Shown here: positions 29,071 to 37,605 of the stretch, piece after piece
Numbering within the stretch: position 1 is the first letter of the stretch
Layout of the letters: each line of letters opens with the position of its first letter
Source of the DNA: Solimicrobium sp040544425
Lineage (GTDB): Bacteria > Pseudomonadota > Gammaproteobacteria > Burkholderiales > Burkholderiaceae_D
NCBI GenBank assembly: GCA_040544425.1
Contig: JBEONO010000001.1
Location: forward strand, 368,752-432,751
Reading direction: 5' to 3'
DNA length: 64,000 nucleotides
The notes under the pieces: generated by a model
What the model was told of the DNA's origin: nothing
What the model saw: the letters and a program-made list of their open reading frames with translations, nothing else
Databases searched by the model: none
Made by a program: the position numbers and the translations under genes

Positions 29071-30321
29071 ATGGCAATCATTGAAGTTAAAGTCCCGCAG
29101 TTATCAGAATCAGTTGCTGAAGCCACTTTATTACAATGGCATAAAGAAGTTGGCGCATCGGTTGCGCGTGATGAAAATCTGATTGATATCGAAACCGATA
29201 AAGTGGTGCTGGAATTACCGGCACCAAGCGCCGGTGTCATCACCCACATTCTGAAACCAAATGGCAGCACGGTCGTCGCTGGCGAACATATCGCCACGAT
29301 CGATACCGAAGCGACCGCAGCGGCTGGCGCTCCTGCCGCAGCAGCGGCACCAGCAACTGCACCAGCTCCAGCGCCATCCGTGTCAAAAGCGGATGTGGCA
29401 ATGCCGGCTGCAGCAAAAATTCTGGCCGAAAATAATATGACTGCCACCCAGGTGGCCGGGTCTGGCAAAGACGGCCGGGTTACCAAAGGTGATGCGTTGA
29501 CGGCCGCCGCGGCTCCCAAGGCTGCCCCGGCTGTTGCACCTCTGGCAGCTGCTGCAGCCAAACCGGCATTACAATCGGTCGCAGCTCCGGCCGCAGCTCC
29601 GGCCGCAGCTAGTTTGGGCGACAGACCGGAAGAGCGCGTTCCGATGAGCCGCCTGCGTGCCCGCATCGCCGAGCGTCTGATTCAATCGCAGTCGACCAAC
29701 GCCATCCTGACGACGTTTAACGAAGTCAATATGCAACCGGTGCTGGATCTGCGTAACAAGTACAAAGACAAATTTGAAAAAGAACATGGCGTGAAACTGG
29801 GTTTCATGTCGTTCTTCGTCAAAGCCGCCGTCGCTGCCTTGAAAAAATATCCGATCATCAATGCCTCAGTCGATGGTAACGATATCGTCTATCACGGCTA
29901 TTTCGATATCGGTATCGCAGTCGGTTCACCACGCGGTCTGGTTGTGCCGATCTTGCGTGACGCCGATCAAATGTCGATTGCGGATATCGAAAAGAAAATC
30001 GGTGAATTCGGCAACAAGGCCAAAGAAGGCAAGTTGACGCTGGGTGATCTGACCGGCGGTACTTTCTCGATTTCCAACGGCGGCACTTTCGGTTCGATGT
30101 TATCGACCCCGATCATCAATCCACCGCAATCAGCGATCCTGGGCGTGCATGCGACCAAAGACCGCGCCGTGGTGGAAAACGGTCAGATCGTAATCCGCCC
30201 GATGAATTATCTGGCCATGTCTTACGATCACCGGATTATTGATGGCCGCGAAGCGGTTCTGGGTCTGGTAGCGATTAAAGAAGCTTTGGAAGATCCTGCG
30301 CGGTTGTTGCTGGACCTGTAA
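29071..30321 (+). CDS. odhB: 2-oxoglutarate dehydrogenase E2 (dihydrolipoamide succinyltransferase)
   Basis: Transfers succinyl from the lipoyl arm to CoA. 416 aa. The N-terminal lipoyl domain has the lipoylated lysine in IETDKVVLELPAP (about residue 44). An Ala/Pro-rich linker (about 88-105) leads to the E3-binding domain (AAAKILAENNMTATQVAGSG), then a second Ala-rich linker. The catalytic acyltransferase domain ends with SYDHRIIDGREAVLGL (His/Asp active site). GGAGAA precedes the ATG. Between odhA and lpd, as expected. Confidence 0.97.
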   Translation: MAIIEVKVPQLSESVAEATLLQWHKEVGASVARDENLIDIETDKVVLELPAPSAGVITHILKPNGSTVVAGEHIATIDTEATAAAGAPAAAAAPATAPAPAPSVSKADVAMPAAAKILAENNMTATQVAGSGKDGRVTKGDALTAAAAPKAAPAVAPLAAAAAKPALQSVAAPAAAPAAASLGDRPEERVPMSRLRARIAERLIQSQSTNAILTTFNEVNMQPVLDLRNKYKDKFEKEHGVKLGFMSFFVKAAVAALKKYPIINASVDGNDIVYHGYFDIGIAVGSPRGLVVPILRDADQMSIADIEKKIGEFGNKAKEGKLTLGDLTGGTFSISNGGTFGSMLSTPIINPPQSAILGVHATKDRAVVENGQIVIRPMNYLAMSYDHRIIDGREAVLGLVAIKEALEDPARLLLDL

Positions 30322-30336
30322 ATTTAAAAGTGGCCC

Positions 30337-30397
30337 CGTCGTTCCCGTGGCCTCAGGCGGGAACCCAGCGTCTTTTGAGCCGCGGCGCGGGAACGAC
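30337..30397. repeat. GTCGTTCCCG-type inverted repeat, short or degenerate copy
   Basis: Begins CGTCGTTCCCG and ends CGGGAACGAC, with GGCGGGAACCCAGCG inside the left half. It is a compact version of the longer inverted repeats at 31875-31971 and 42079-42174. It lies in the odhB-lpd gap, so it is probably transcribed and would fold into an imperfect hairpin. Confidence 0.8.
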
Positions 30398-30430
30398 CGG
30401 TCACCAAACATTCAATGAAGAGATTGATCT

Positions 30431-31858
30431 ATGAGCAAACAATTTGACGTCGTGGTAATCGGCGGCGGCCCTGGCGGATACATCGCGGCAATCCGCGCTG
30501 CGCAACTGGGTTTTTCGGTGGCCTGTATCGATGAATGGAGCAACGCCAAAGGCGGCCCGGCTCTGGGTGGGACCTGCACCAACGTCGGCTGCATTCCCTC
30601 CAAGGCACTGCTGCAATCGTCGGAATATTTTGATCATGCCGGGCACAGCTTTGCCGAACACGGGATTGAGATAGCGGGACTGAAACTGGATCTGGCGCAG
30701 ATGAAAAGGCGCAAGGACACGGTCGTCAAACAAAACAACGACGGCATTGTCTACCTGTTCAAGAAAAATAAGGTGAGTTTTTTCCATGGCCGCGGTGCCT
30801 TCGTTGGCGCTGCCAATGGCAGTTATGACATCAGCGTCACCGGCGAAAATACCGACAGCCTGACTGCCAAACACGTCATCGTGGCGACCGGCTCCAATGC
30901 CCGTGCCTTGCCAGGCGCAGCGTTCGACGAAGAAATGATTTTGTCGAATACCGGCGCGCTGGATATCAACGCGGTTCCGAAAAAACTGGGTGTGATCGGT
31001 GCCGGTGTCATTGGTCTGGAAATGGGTAGCGTATGGCGCCGGCTCGGTTCTGAAGTCACCGTGCTGGAAGCTCTGCCGACCTTCCTGGGCGCTGTCGACG
31101 AACAGATTGCCAAGGAAGCCCACAAATTGTTTACCAAGCAGGGACTGGCAATCAACCTGGGCGTAAAAATCGGCAAGATCAGCACCGACAAGAAATCGGT
31201 CAGTGTTGAATACGTTGATGCCACAGGCGCAGCACACACGGCACAATTTGACAAACTGATCATCTCAATCGGTCGTACCCCGAACACCATCGGCCTGAAT
31301 GCTGAAAGCGTCGGTCTGCAACTCGATGAACGCGGCTTTGTGGCCGTCGATGGCGACTGCAAAACCAATCTGCCCAATGTCTGGGCGGTCGGCGACGTGG
31401 TGCGCGGTCCGATGCTGGCACACAAGGCTGAAGAAGAGGGCGTGGCAGTGGCAGAACGGATCGCCGGTCAGCACGGTCACGTCAATTTCAATACGATTCC
31501 TTGGGTGATTTATACCTCCCCCGAAATCGCCTGGGTTGGCCGCACCGAGCAGCAACTCAAGGCGGACGGCGTGGCGTACAAGGCAGGGACTTTCCCGTTC
31601 ATGGCCAATGGTCGTGCGCGTGCCCTGGGGGATACTTCCGGGATGGTGAAGTTTTTGGCCGATGCGACTACCGATGAAATTTTAGGCGTGCATATGATTG
31701 GCCCGATGGTCTCGGAATTGATTTCAGAAGCGGTAGTGGCGATGGAATTCAAAGCCTCGGCGGAAGACATTGCGCGGATCTGTCATGCTCATCCGTCGTT
31801 GTCGGAAGCGACCAAAGAAGCGGCACTGGCGGTTGACAAGCGCGCTTTGAATTTCTAA
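30431..31858 (+). CDS. lpdA: dihydrolipoyl dehydrogenase (E3)
   Basis: Reoxidises dihydrolipoamide with FAD and NAD+ for the 2-oxoglutarate dehydrogenase complex. 475 aa. FAD-binding GGGPGGYIAAIRAAQLG lies near residues 11-27, the redox disulfide in GGTCTNVGCIPSK, the NAD-binding GAGVIGLEMGSVWRRLG near 188-204, and the C-terminal catalytic His-Glu in CHAHPSLSEATKEA. The small insertion NAKGGPALGG before the redox motif is usual in Burkholderiales proteins. The gene is placed after odhB, separated by a palindromic repeat. Confidence 0.96.
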   Translation: MSKQFDVVVIGGGPGGYIAAIRAAQLGFSVACIDEWSNAKGGPALGGTCTNVGCIPSKALLQSSEYFDHAGHSFAEHGIEIAGLKLDLAQMKRRKDTVVKQNNDGIVYLFKKNKVSFFHGRGAFVGAANGSYDISVTGENTDSLTAKHVIVATGSNARALPGAAFDEEMILSNTGALDINAVPKKLGVIGAGVIGLEMGSVWRRLGSEVTVLEALPTFLGAVDEQIAKEAHKLFTKQGLAINLGVKIGKISTDKKSVSVEYVDATGAAHTAQFDKLIISIGRTPNTIGLNAESVGLQLDERGFVAVDGDCKTNLPNVWAVGDVVRGPMLAHKAEEEGVAVAERIAGQHGHVNFNTIPWVIYTSPEIAWVGRTEQQLKADGVAYKAGTFPFMANGRARALGDTSGMVKFLADATTDEILGVHMIGPMVSELISEAVVAMEFKASAEDIARICHAHPSLSEATKEAALAVDKRALNF

Positions 31859-31874
31859 AACTGATTACTGGCTC

Positions 31875-31971
31875 CGTCGTTCCCGCGGCCACAGGCGGGA
31901 ACCCAGCGACGTAAATAATCAACGGACAGCGTTACGACACTGGGTTCCCGCCTGTGGCCGCGGGAACGACG
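31875..31971. repeat. long inverted repeat with perfect 32-bp arms (GTCGTTCCCG family)
   Basis: The left arm at 31875-31906 and the right arm at 31940-31971 are exact reverse complements over 32 bases, separated by 33 bases. The outer part (CGTCGTTCCCGCGGC) and the inner GGCGGGAA are shared with the copy at 42079. It lies 16 bp after the lpd stop and before zapE, so as RNA it would be a strong hairpin that could end or protect the lpd message. It looks like a non-coding dispersed element of MITE/REP type. Confidence 0.9.
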
Positions 31972-32030
31972 TTGATTTAAGTTGAAGAGCGGCTCCAACC
32001 TCCTCCCATCCACAAAAGAATTTTTCGAAC

Positions 32031-33128
32031 ATGAATGTAGTCGAGTTTTATCAGCACGCACTCGCAGAGCGCGGTTTCAGCGCCGACGATGCGCAATTGC
32101 GTGCCGTCGAACGACTGCAGATCGCCTACGATGCGTGGGTCACTTACAAAGGTCGGCGCAACAACAAGCTGATGCGTCTGCTCAGCCCGCCGGAAATTCC
32201 GCGCGGCGTGTATATGTGGGGCGGCGTCGGGCGCGGTAAATCGTTTTTGATGGACAGCTTTTACAGCGTGGTGCCGATCAAACGCAAAACCCGGATTCAC
32301 TTCCATGAATTCATGCGCGGTGTGCACCAACAGCTTGATGAATTAAAAGGCGTGGCCAATCCTTTGGATATCGTCGCCGAAAAAATCGCCAAAAAATATC
32401 GCCTGATCTGTTTTGACGAATTTCACATCTCCGACGTGGCCGACGCCATGATCATGTTCAATCTGCTGTCCGGTTTGTTCAACAACGGTGTGTCCTTCAT
32501 CATGACCTCGAATTACCATCCCGATACTTTGTATCCGGATGGTTTACATCGCGACCGGCTGTTGCCGACCATTCAATTGCTCAACGAAAAACTGGATGTG
32601 CTGTGCGTCGATTCCGGTAACGATTATCGCAAGCGTGCCCTGGAGCAGGTGGATGCCTATCTGACCCCGCTCAATGCTGCCACCGATGCGGCCTTGCGTG
32701 CGGCCTACGGCAAGATCGCCGAAGTGGCCGATCAGGATCCGCGCCTGCGCATCGAGGCCAGAGAGATTCGCTGCCTGCGCCGGGCCGGCAGTATTATCTG
32801 GTTTGACTTTGCCACCCTGTGCGGCGGTCCGCGTTCGCAAAATGATTATCTTGAAATTGCCAGTCAGTTCCATACCGTGATATTGTCTGGCATACCGCAG
32901 ATGTCGGCAGGGATGTCCTCCGAAGCGCGCCGGTTTACCTGGCTGATCGATGTGTTTTATGACCACAAGACCAAACTCATCATGTCGGCGCAAGTTCCTG
33001 CCCACGAATTGTATACACAAGGCATGTTAGCCAATGAATTTCAGCGCACCGTATCTCGCATCATTGAAATGCAGTCGCGCGAATACATGGATAGCCAAAC
33101 CAGAGACGTTACCGATGAATTGGTTTAA
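32031..33128 (+). CDS. zapE: cell division ATPase ZapE (AFG1-like)
   Basis: P-loop ATPase of the AFG1/YhcM family, reported to act on the FtsZ ring in E. coli under stress. 365 aa. Walker A appears as GGVGRGKSFLMD near residues 64-75 and Walker B as RLICFDEFHISDVADAM. Sensor-like MTSNYHPDTLYPDGLHRDRLLP and RFTWLIDVFYDHKTKLI segments follow. It ends inside the start of the next gene (14-bp overlap), so the two are translationally linked. Its place after the lpd gene is common in Burkholderiales. Confidence 0.94.
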   Translation: MNVVEFYQHALAERGFSADDAQLRAVERLQIAYDAWVTYKGRRNNKLMRLLSPPEIPRGVYMWGGVGRGKSFLMDSFYSVVPIKRKTRIHFHEFMRGVHQQLDELKGVANPLDIVAEKIAKKYRLICFDEFHISDVADAMIMFNLLSGLFNNGVSFIMTSNYHPDTLYPDGLHRDRLLPTIQLLNEKLDVLCVDSGNDYRKRALEQVDAYLTPLNAATDAALRAAYGKIAEVADQDPRLRIEAREIRCLRRAGSIIWFDFATLCGGPRSQNDYLEIASQFHTVILSGIPQMSAGMSSEARRFTWLIDVFYDHKTKLIMSAQVPAHELYTQGMLANEFQRTVSRIIEMQSREYMDSQTRDVTDELV

Positions 33129-33576
33129 ATCAGACTCAGTTGTTCCTGTGCGCAGCGCGCTGGCCGCAATGTTGCTTGCTACCTGCGCGGCATGTTCCAC
33201 CATGCCGGCGCCGGTCGACACCAACGTCAAAATTGATTTTCCGCCTGAAGAACAGATTGCCAGTATCAAACAGGCCGATGCCGTATTGGACAGGGTCAGC
33301 CTGTCGCGCGCCCAGATCGACTGGCGTTATCGCCAGAAAGAGCAAATCTGTTTTGACAAATTCTTCATGAATCATTGTTTGTCCGAGGCCAAAACCGAGC
33401 GCCACGATGATCTGGCAAGAATCAAACGCATTGAAGTGGCTGCAAACTATTTCAAACGCGCCTACGAAGTGCAGGAGATGGATAAAAGTCTGGCCGAAAG
33501 AAACCGCGCCAATCCCTTGCCCGTTCCGAATCCAGGTCCCATGCAGCCAGAGCCGGTTGCTCCTTTAAAAAAATAG
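33115..33576 (+). CDS. putative secreted or lipoprotein of unknown function
   Basis: 153 aa from the ATG at 33115, which overlaps the end of zapE by 14 bp; earlier in-frame starts lie deep inside zapE. The N-terminus has a hydrophobic signal (SALAAMLLATCAACSTM) with cysteines that could serve as a lipid anchor, though neither fits a perfect lipobox. The mature part is charged and probably helical, with paired cysteines in QICFDKFFMNHCLSEAK, and ends in a proline-rich tail. Conserved next to zapE in related Burkholderiales, I believe; function unknown. Confidence 0.75.
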   Translation: MNWFKSDSVVPVRSALAAMLLATCAACSTMPAPVDTNVKIDFPPEEQIASIKQADAVLDRVSLSRAQIDWRYRQKEQICFDKFFMNHCLSEAKTERHDDLARIKRIEVAANYFKRAYEVQEMDKSLAERNRANPLPVPNPGPMQPEPVAPLKK

Positions 33577-33600
33577 TCTGGTCACTGAACGGGGGAACGC

Positions 33601-34161
33601 ATGTCTGCCATCCATCCCGTACCCAAATCACCGCTTGACCTGTTTGTCTCCTTCACGCTGATCGCCCTGCAAGGCTTCGGGGGCGTGCTGGCCATCATCC
33701 AGCATGAACTGGTGGACAAAAAACAGTGGCTGAGCAAAGAAGAATTTCTCGAAGAATGGGCGATTGCGCAAATTCTGCCCGGCCCGAATGTCGTGAACCT
33801 GTCACTGATGCTGGGATCGCGTTATTTCGGACTGCGTGGCGCCCTGGCTTCACTGGCCGGAATGCTGGTAGTGCCATGCATCATCGTGCTGCTGGTCGCC
33901 GTGTTGTACGCGACTTACGCAGCCCACCCCGGTGTGGCGGGCGCAACGCGCGGGATGAGCGCGGTGGCGGCCGGATTGATTATTGCCACCGGCCTGAAAC
34001 TGATCACCGGACTGAAGTCGAATCGGCTGGGCAGAAATCTGTGTGCCGTATTCGGTCTGCTGTGTTTTGTGGCAATCGCGCTGTTGCGCTGGCCTCTGCT
34101 TGATGTCTTGCTGATACTCGGTCCGCTGGCCTGCTTCATCACGTACCGGAATCTGCCATGA
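33601..34161 (+). CDS. chrA: chromate transporter, half-size subunit 1
   Basis: 186 aa membrane protein of the CHR family. Short-chain CHR proteins (about 190 aa) work as pairs, whereas long ChrA is one fused chain of about 400 aa. Motifs visible are FVSFTLIALQGFGGVLAIIQHELV near the N-terminus and the family signature AIAQILPGPNVVNLSLMLG. Four or five hydrophobic helices follow. The second subunit overlaps by 4 bp (ATGA), so the pair is translationally coupled. Real substrate (chromate, sulfate-like anion or other) unproven. Confidence 0.88.
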   Translation: MSAIHPVPKSPLDLFVSFTLIALQGFGGVLAIIQHELVDKKQWLSKEEFLEEWAIAQILPGPNVVNLSLMLGSRYFGLRGALASLAGMLVVPCIIVLLVAVLYATYAAHPGVAGATRGMSAVAAGLIIATGLKLITGLKSNRLGRNLCAVFGLLCFVAIALLRWPLLDVLLILGPLACFITYRNLP

Positions 34162-34736
34162 GCAGCGCCGCGCAGATCAGCCTGGACTGGTTGGACTGGC
34201 TCGGCCTGTTCCGGCATTTTTTGATCATGTCGATGCTGTCAATCGGCGGTGCCATCTCCACCATCCCGGAAATGCACCGCTTTCTGGTTGATCAACAACA
34301 CTGGCTGACCGAAGCACAGTTCAATGCCTCAGTGGCCATCGGGCAGGCCTCACCCGGACCGAATGTGCTGTTCATCGTGTTACTGGGCTGGAATGTGGGT
34401 CTCAATTCCGGCAGTGTCATCGCTGGTTTGTTCGGCGTGTTCCTGGCAATGACCGGCATTCTGGTCCCCAGCACCACCATTGCCCTGTTTGCCTCGGGTT
34501 GGCTAAGTCATCACAGTCATTTGCGTTCGGTGCGCGCCTTCAAGCAGGGACTGGCACCAATAGTCGTCGGGCTGCTGATTGCAACTGGCTGGATCTTGGC
34601 CAGCATCCATCCCAAGGGCGAATGGCATCTGTGGGTCGTCACGCTGTTGACGGCCTTGCTGGTCTGGCGCACGCGCATCCACATGCTGTGGCTGCTGGCA
34701 GCAGGCGCCTTGCTGGGCTGGTTCGGCCTGATTTGA
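34158..34736 (+). CDS. chrA: chromate transporter, half-size subunit 2
   Basis: 192 aa, second half-size CHR protein. It has the matching signature: FLIMSMLSIGGAISTIPEMHR near the start and AIGQASPGPNVLFIVLLGWN, then four to five membrane helices (for example MLWLLAAGALLGWFGLI at the end). It overlaps the first subunit by 4 bp. The two are expected to insert in opposite orientations as an antiparallel pair, by analogy with studied short-chain CHR pairs. No chrB-type regulator is seen nearby. Confidence 0.87.
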   Translation: MSSAAQISLDWLDWLGLFRHFLIMSMLSIGGAISTIPEMHRFLVDQQHWLTEAQFNASVAIGQASPGPNVLFIVLLGWNVGLNSGSVIAGLFGVFLAMTGILVPSTTIALFASGWLSHHSHLRSVRAFKQGLAPIVVGLLIATGWILASIHPKGEWHLWVVTLLTALLVWRTRIHMLWLLAAGALLGWFGLI

Positions 34737-34832
34737 ATTGGCGGGATATTGCCGCACTGCTTGGCCTTTCAGCGCGTGCGTCCGGGTGTAATAATTTCGA
34801 TGCGCTGATCAACTTCCCCTGAAATTTGCCCT

Positions 34833-36548
34833 ATGACCAACCCTTACAGCAATCTGCCAGAAACTGCGTTTTGGAAGACCGGCGTCGCCCAACTGGACAG
34901 TCTGGACATTGACCTGTCATGGCAACCGAAATTTCCCATCACCCGCAGTACCAGCACCATCACGGTTGGTTCCTGTTTTGCGCAACACATCAGCACCGCA
35001 CTCAAAAAAAATGGCTTCAACTGGCTCGATTCAGAGCCTGCTCCACCTGATCTGCCGAGCGAAGCGCACGAAAAAAACAACTATGGCGTGTTTTCATTCC
35101 GGACCGGGAATATCTATACGGCTGCGTTGCTAAAACAGTGGATCGACTGGGCCTTGGGGGAGGAACCTGATCAAGAATTTTTTCAGGAAGGCGAGCGTTT
35201 TTTTGATCCGTTTCGACCCTCGCTCAATGAACAGGGATTCGCCTCGCCAGAGCACATGCAGGCTGGCAGGCGCATCACACTGGCGGCAATCCGCAGTGCC
35301 GTGCAGCAGGCCAATCTGTTCATTTTCACACTCGGTCTGACCGAAGCCTGGGTAAACCGGAATGGTGTTGTGTATCCGATGTGTCCGGGCACGGTGCGCG
35401 GTGAATTTTCGCCGCATGATCACCAATTCCATAATTACGACTACAGCGAAATTGTCGATGACCTCAATGCCGTGTTCGATGCACTGCGTCAGCTCAATCC
35501 GACGCTGCAATTTCTGCTCACCGTCAGTCCCGTTCCCCTGACCGCAACGGCGTCTGGTGAACATGTGCTGACCGCGACCTGCCATTCAAAGTCGGTATTG
35601 CGCGCCGCTGCCGGGGCGCTGGCCAAAACGCGTGCTGATACTGATTATTTTCCTTCCTACGAAATCATCACGGCCGCGCCGTTCAAGGGCCAGTTCTTTG
35701 AAGCCAATCTGCGTTCGGTCAAACCCGAAGGCGTCTCTTTCGTGATGCGCCAGTTTTTGAAAGGGATAGGCGTTGCGCAGACCGCGGCTCCGGCACCACG
35801 AAGACAGGTCACCGAGCCGCTGACAGAAAATGAAATCTGTGATGACATTATTCTGGACAGCTGGAACCAGTCTTCGCGCAGCGACAGCAAATTGGTCTTG
35901 ATCGGCGACTCGCATATGGGTTGGATGGGGAAAATGCTGGCCGAGCAGGGCATTGAGTATGCGGGAGGCGGCACCATGAATGCGTCAGACTGGCATGCCG
36001 AGCGCTTCGATCTGAGCAAGGAGTTGCTGTTTTTGCCGCAGGATCCCGAACAGAAACAACAATGGGAAAGTACCTTTCAATCCAGTTTTGCCAAGCACCG
36101 GGACCAGCCGCTGTTTGTGATCACCAACCTGGGCTTCCAGCGCAATCAGGCCTATAACGGCTTTTGGGCTGGCTACATCCCGCATGTGTATGGCGCAAAT
36201 TTTACCGGGACGGTTGGGGCGGAAATTTTATATTCGTATCTGGTGCACATCCGCAAAAAGCATACGAATGTGATTTACCGCATGCTGGCCATGGGGCATA
36301 CCGTGCTGGTGGTTTCAGATCCGCCCATCGATACCGAGCAACTGAAGGCACCATTCTTTTTACTCGACAATATGCTGCTGGACTATTTCAAATCTATCGG
36401 CTGTCTGACTTATAGCGCGCGTGACTGGATCGAAGGCCTCGGTGGAATGCCGCAAGATTTTCTGGCCGATGAATTGATCCATGGCAGTGAAGAATATTAC
36501 CGGCAACTGACCAGGCAGGTGGTGGCTGAATTCAATATCGGCGTGTAA
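34833..36548 (+). CDS. GSCFA-domain protein fused to an SGNH-like hydrolase/acyltransferase domain
   Basis: 571 aa. The N-terminal part has the defining GSCFA signature TVGSCFAQHIS near residues 46-56, plus FTLGLTEAW and the TVSPVPLTAT block typical of the family. From about residue 350 a second domain begins with LVLIGDSHMGWMG (GDS block I of SGNH enzymes) and ends with DELIHGSEEYY, which fits the block V Asp-x-x-His pair. No signal peptide is evident, so it is probably cytoplasmic. It sits at the end of the nonulosonate locus but on the opposite strand. An O-acyl esterase or transferase acting on sugars is inferred, not shown. Confidence 0.72.
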   Translation: MTNPYSNLPETAFWKTGVAQLDSLDIDLSWQPKFPITRSTSTITVGSCFAQHISTALKKNGFNWLDSEPAPPDLPSEAHEKNNYGVFSFRTGNIYTAALLKQWIDWALGEEPDQEFFQEGERFFDPFRPSLNEQGFASPEHMQAGRRITLAAIRSAVQQANLFIFTLGLTEAWVNRNGVVYPMCPGTVRGEFSPHDHQFHNYDYSEIVDDLNAVFDALRQLNPTLQFLLTVSPVPLTATASGEHVLTATCHSKSVLRAAAGALAKTRADTDYFPSYEIITAAPFKGQFFEANLRSVKPEGVSFVMRQFLKGIGVAQTAAPAPRRQVTEPLTENEICDDIILDSWNQSSRSDSKLVLIGDSHMGWMGKMLAEQGIEYAGGGTMNASDWHAERFDLSKELLFLPQDPEQKQQWESTFQSSFAKHRDQPLFVITNLGFQRNQAYNGFWAGYIPHVYGANFTGTVGAEILYSYLVHIRKKHTNVIYRMLAMGHTVLVVSDPPIDTEQLKAPFFLLDNMLLDYFKSIGCLTYSARDWIEGLGGMPQDFLADELIHGSEEYYRQLTRQVVAEFNIGV

Positions 36549-36553
36549 TCTGT

Positions 36554-37594
36554 TCAGCCTAATCCATTGGCCCGTTTCAGATCATCCGGACGTCCAACGT
36601 CAATCCAGTCCTCATCGGAAAAATAGCTGGTGATCAGCTGATTTTTTTCCAGCAGTTTTGCAAATAAATCGGTGATCAGAAAAAATTGATTGTCCGGTAC
36701 GAACGCGATTGCAGCCGGGTTTAGCACATAAATACCGAGGTTGATCAGGATATCCAGTGCAGGTTTTTCCTCCAGCCGCACCAGACGGCCATTGTGCTGA
36801 TGCACCACGCCGTAAGGGACTTCATGTTGGTAGTGCCCAACCGAAATGGTCGCGTCGGCACCGGTTTCGTGATGCCGGTTCAACATGCCCAGAACATTGA
36901 TCCTGGTGATCTGGTCGCCATTCAACACCAGAATCGGGTGTTGCAAATCGTCGGGCAACAGGCTCAATGCGCCGCCTGTGCCCAGTTCAGTGGTTTCCCG
37001 CAAATAGGTGATCTGGCAGCCGAAGCCGCTGCCATCTCCAAAATAATCCTCGATCATATGGCCCAGGTAATTGATTGCCAGGTAGATGTGCCGGATCCCG
37101 CCGCCCACCAGATTCAGAATGATCCGTTCCAGGATCGGTCGGCCAGCCACTTTCACCATTGGTTTCGGACAGGCTTCGGTGTAGGGGCGCAGGCGCGTTC
37201 CCTTGCCGCCTGCCATGATCACCGCGGCGTTCGGCAGGGCCGTGTGGCCGATTATTTCATGCAGACAGTGGATGCCCAGCAGGTGACGGTTGGCATCCAG
37301 CACCGGTACGTGGCTGATGCGCACCGCCTTCATCAAGTCCAGCACCGCGCTGCGGTCCGATTGCAGGGGTACCGAAATATAATTTCGGCTCATGACTTCG
37401 ACAGCCGGGCTGGCCATTGACAGCCCGTTCAAAAGTCCACGTCGGATATCGCCATCGGTGATCACCCCGGTGATCGCGTCCTGCACATCATGGATCAGCA
37501 CCACTTCGCGTGAATTCAGTTCGATCGCCGCCATCGCATCGCGGATATTGGCGGAGTCGGGAATGACAAATTGTTCCAGGTCTTTGGTTAGCAT
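36554..37594 (-). CDS. CBS-domain nucleotidyltransferase, PtmE-like (glucosamine-1-P guanylyltransferase candidate)
   Basis: 346 aa from the ATG at 37594, 6 nt after GGAG; an earlier in-frame ATG at 37627 lies inside legI. Residues about 5-115 form two CBS motifs (ITGVITDGDIRRGLLNG; SHVPVLDANRHLLGIH). The rest is a sugar-nucleotidyltransferase with AVIMAGGKGTRLRPYT, CPKPMVKVAGRPILE and LVLNGDQI. Campylobacter PtmE, with the same layout, makes GDP-glucosamine for legionaminic acid. Last gene of the leftward leg operon, 11 bp after legI, so the same role is likely. Confidence 0.82.
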   Translation of the reverse strand: MLTKDLEQFVIPDSANIRDAMAAIELNSREVVLIHDVQDAITGVITDGDIRRGLLNGLSMASPAVEVMSRNYISVPLQSDRSAVLDLMKAVRISHVPVLDANRHLLGIHCLHEIIGHTALPNAAVIMAGGKGTRLRPYTEACPKPMVKVAGRPILERIILNLVGGGIRHIYLAINYLGHMIEDYFGDGSGFGCQITYLRETTELGTGGALSLLPDDLQHPILVLNGDQITRINVLGMLNRHHETGADATISVGHYQHEVPYGVVHQHNGRLVRLEEKPALDILINLGIYVLNPAAIAFVPDNQFFLITDLFAKLLEKNQLITSYFSDEDWIDVGRPDDLKRANGLG

Positions 37595-37605
37595 GCTTCG
37601 CTCCG

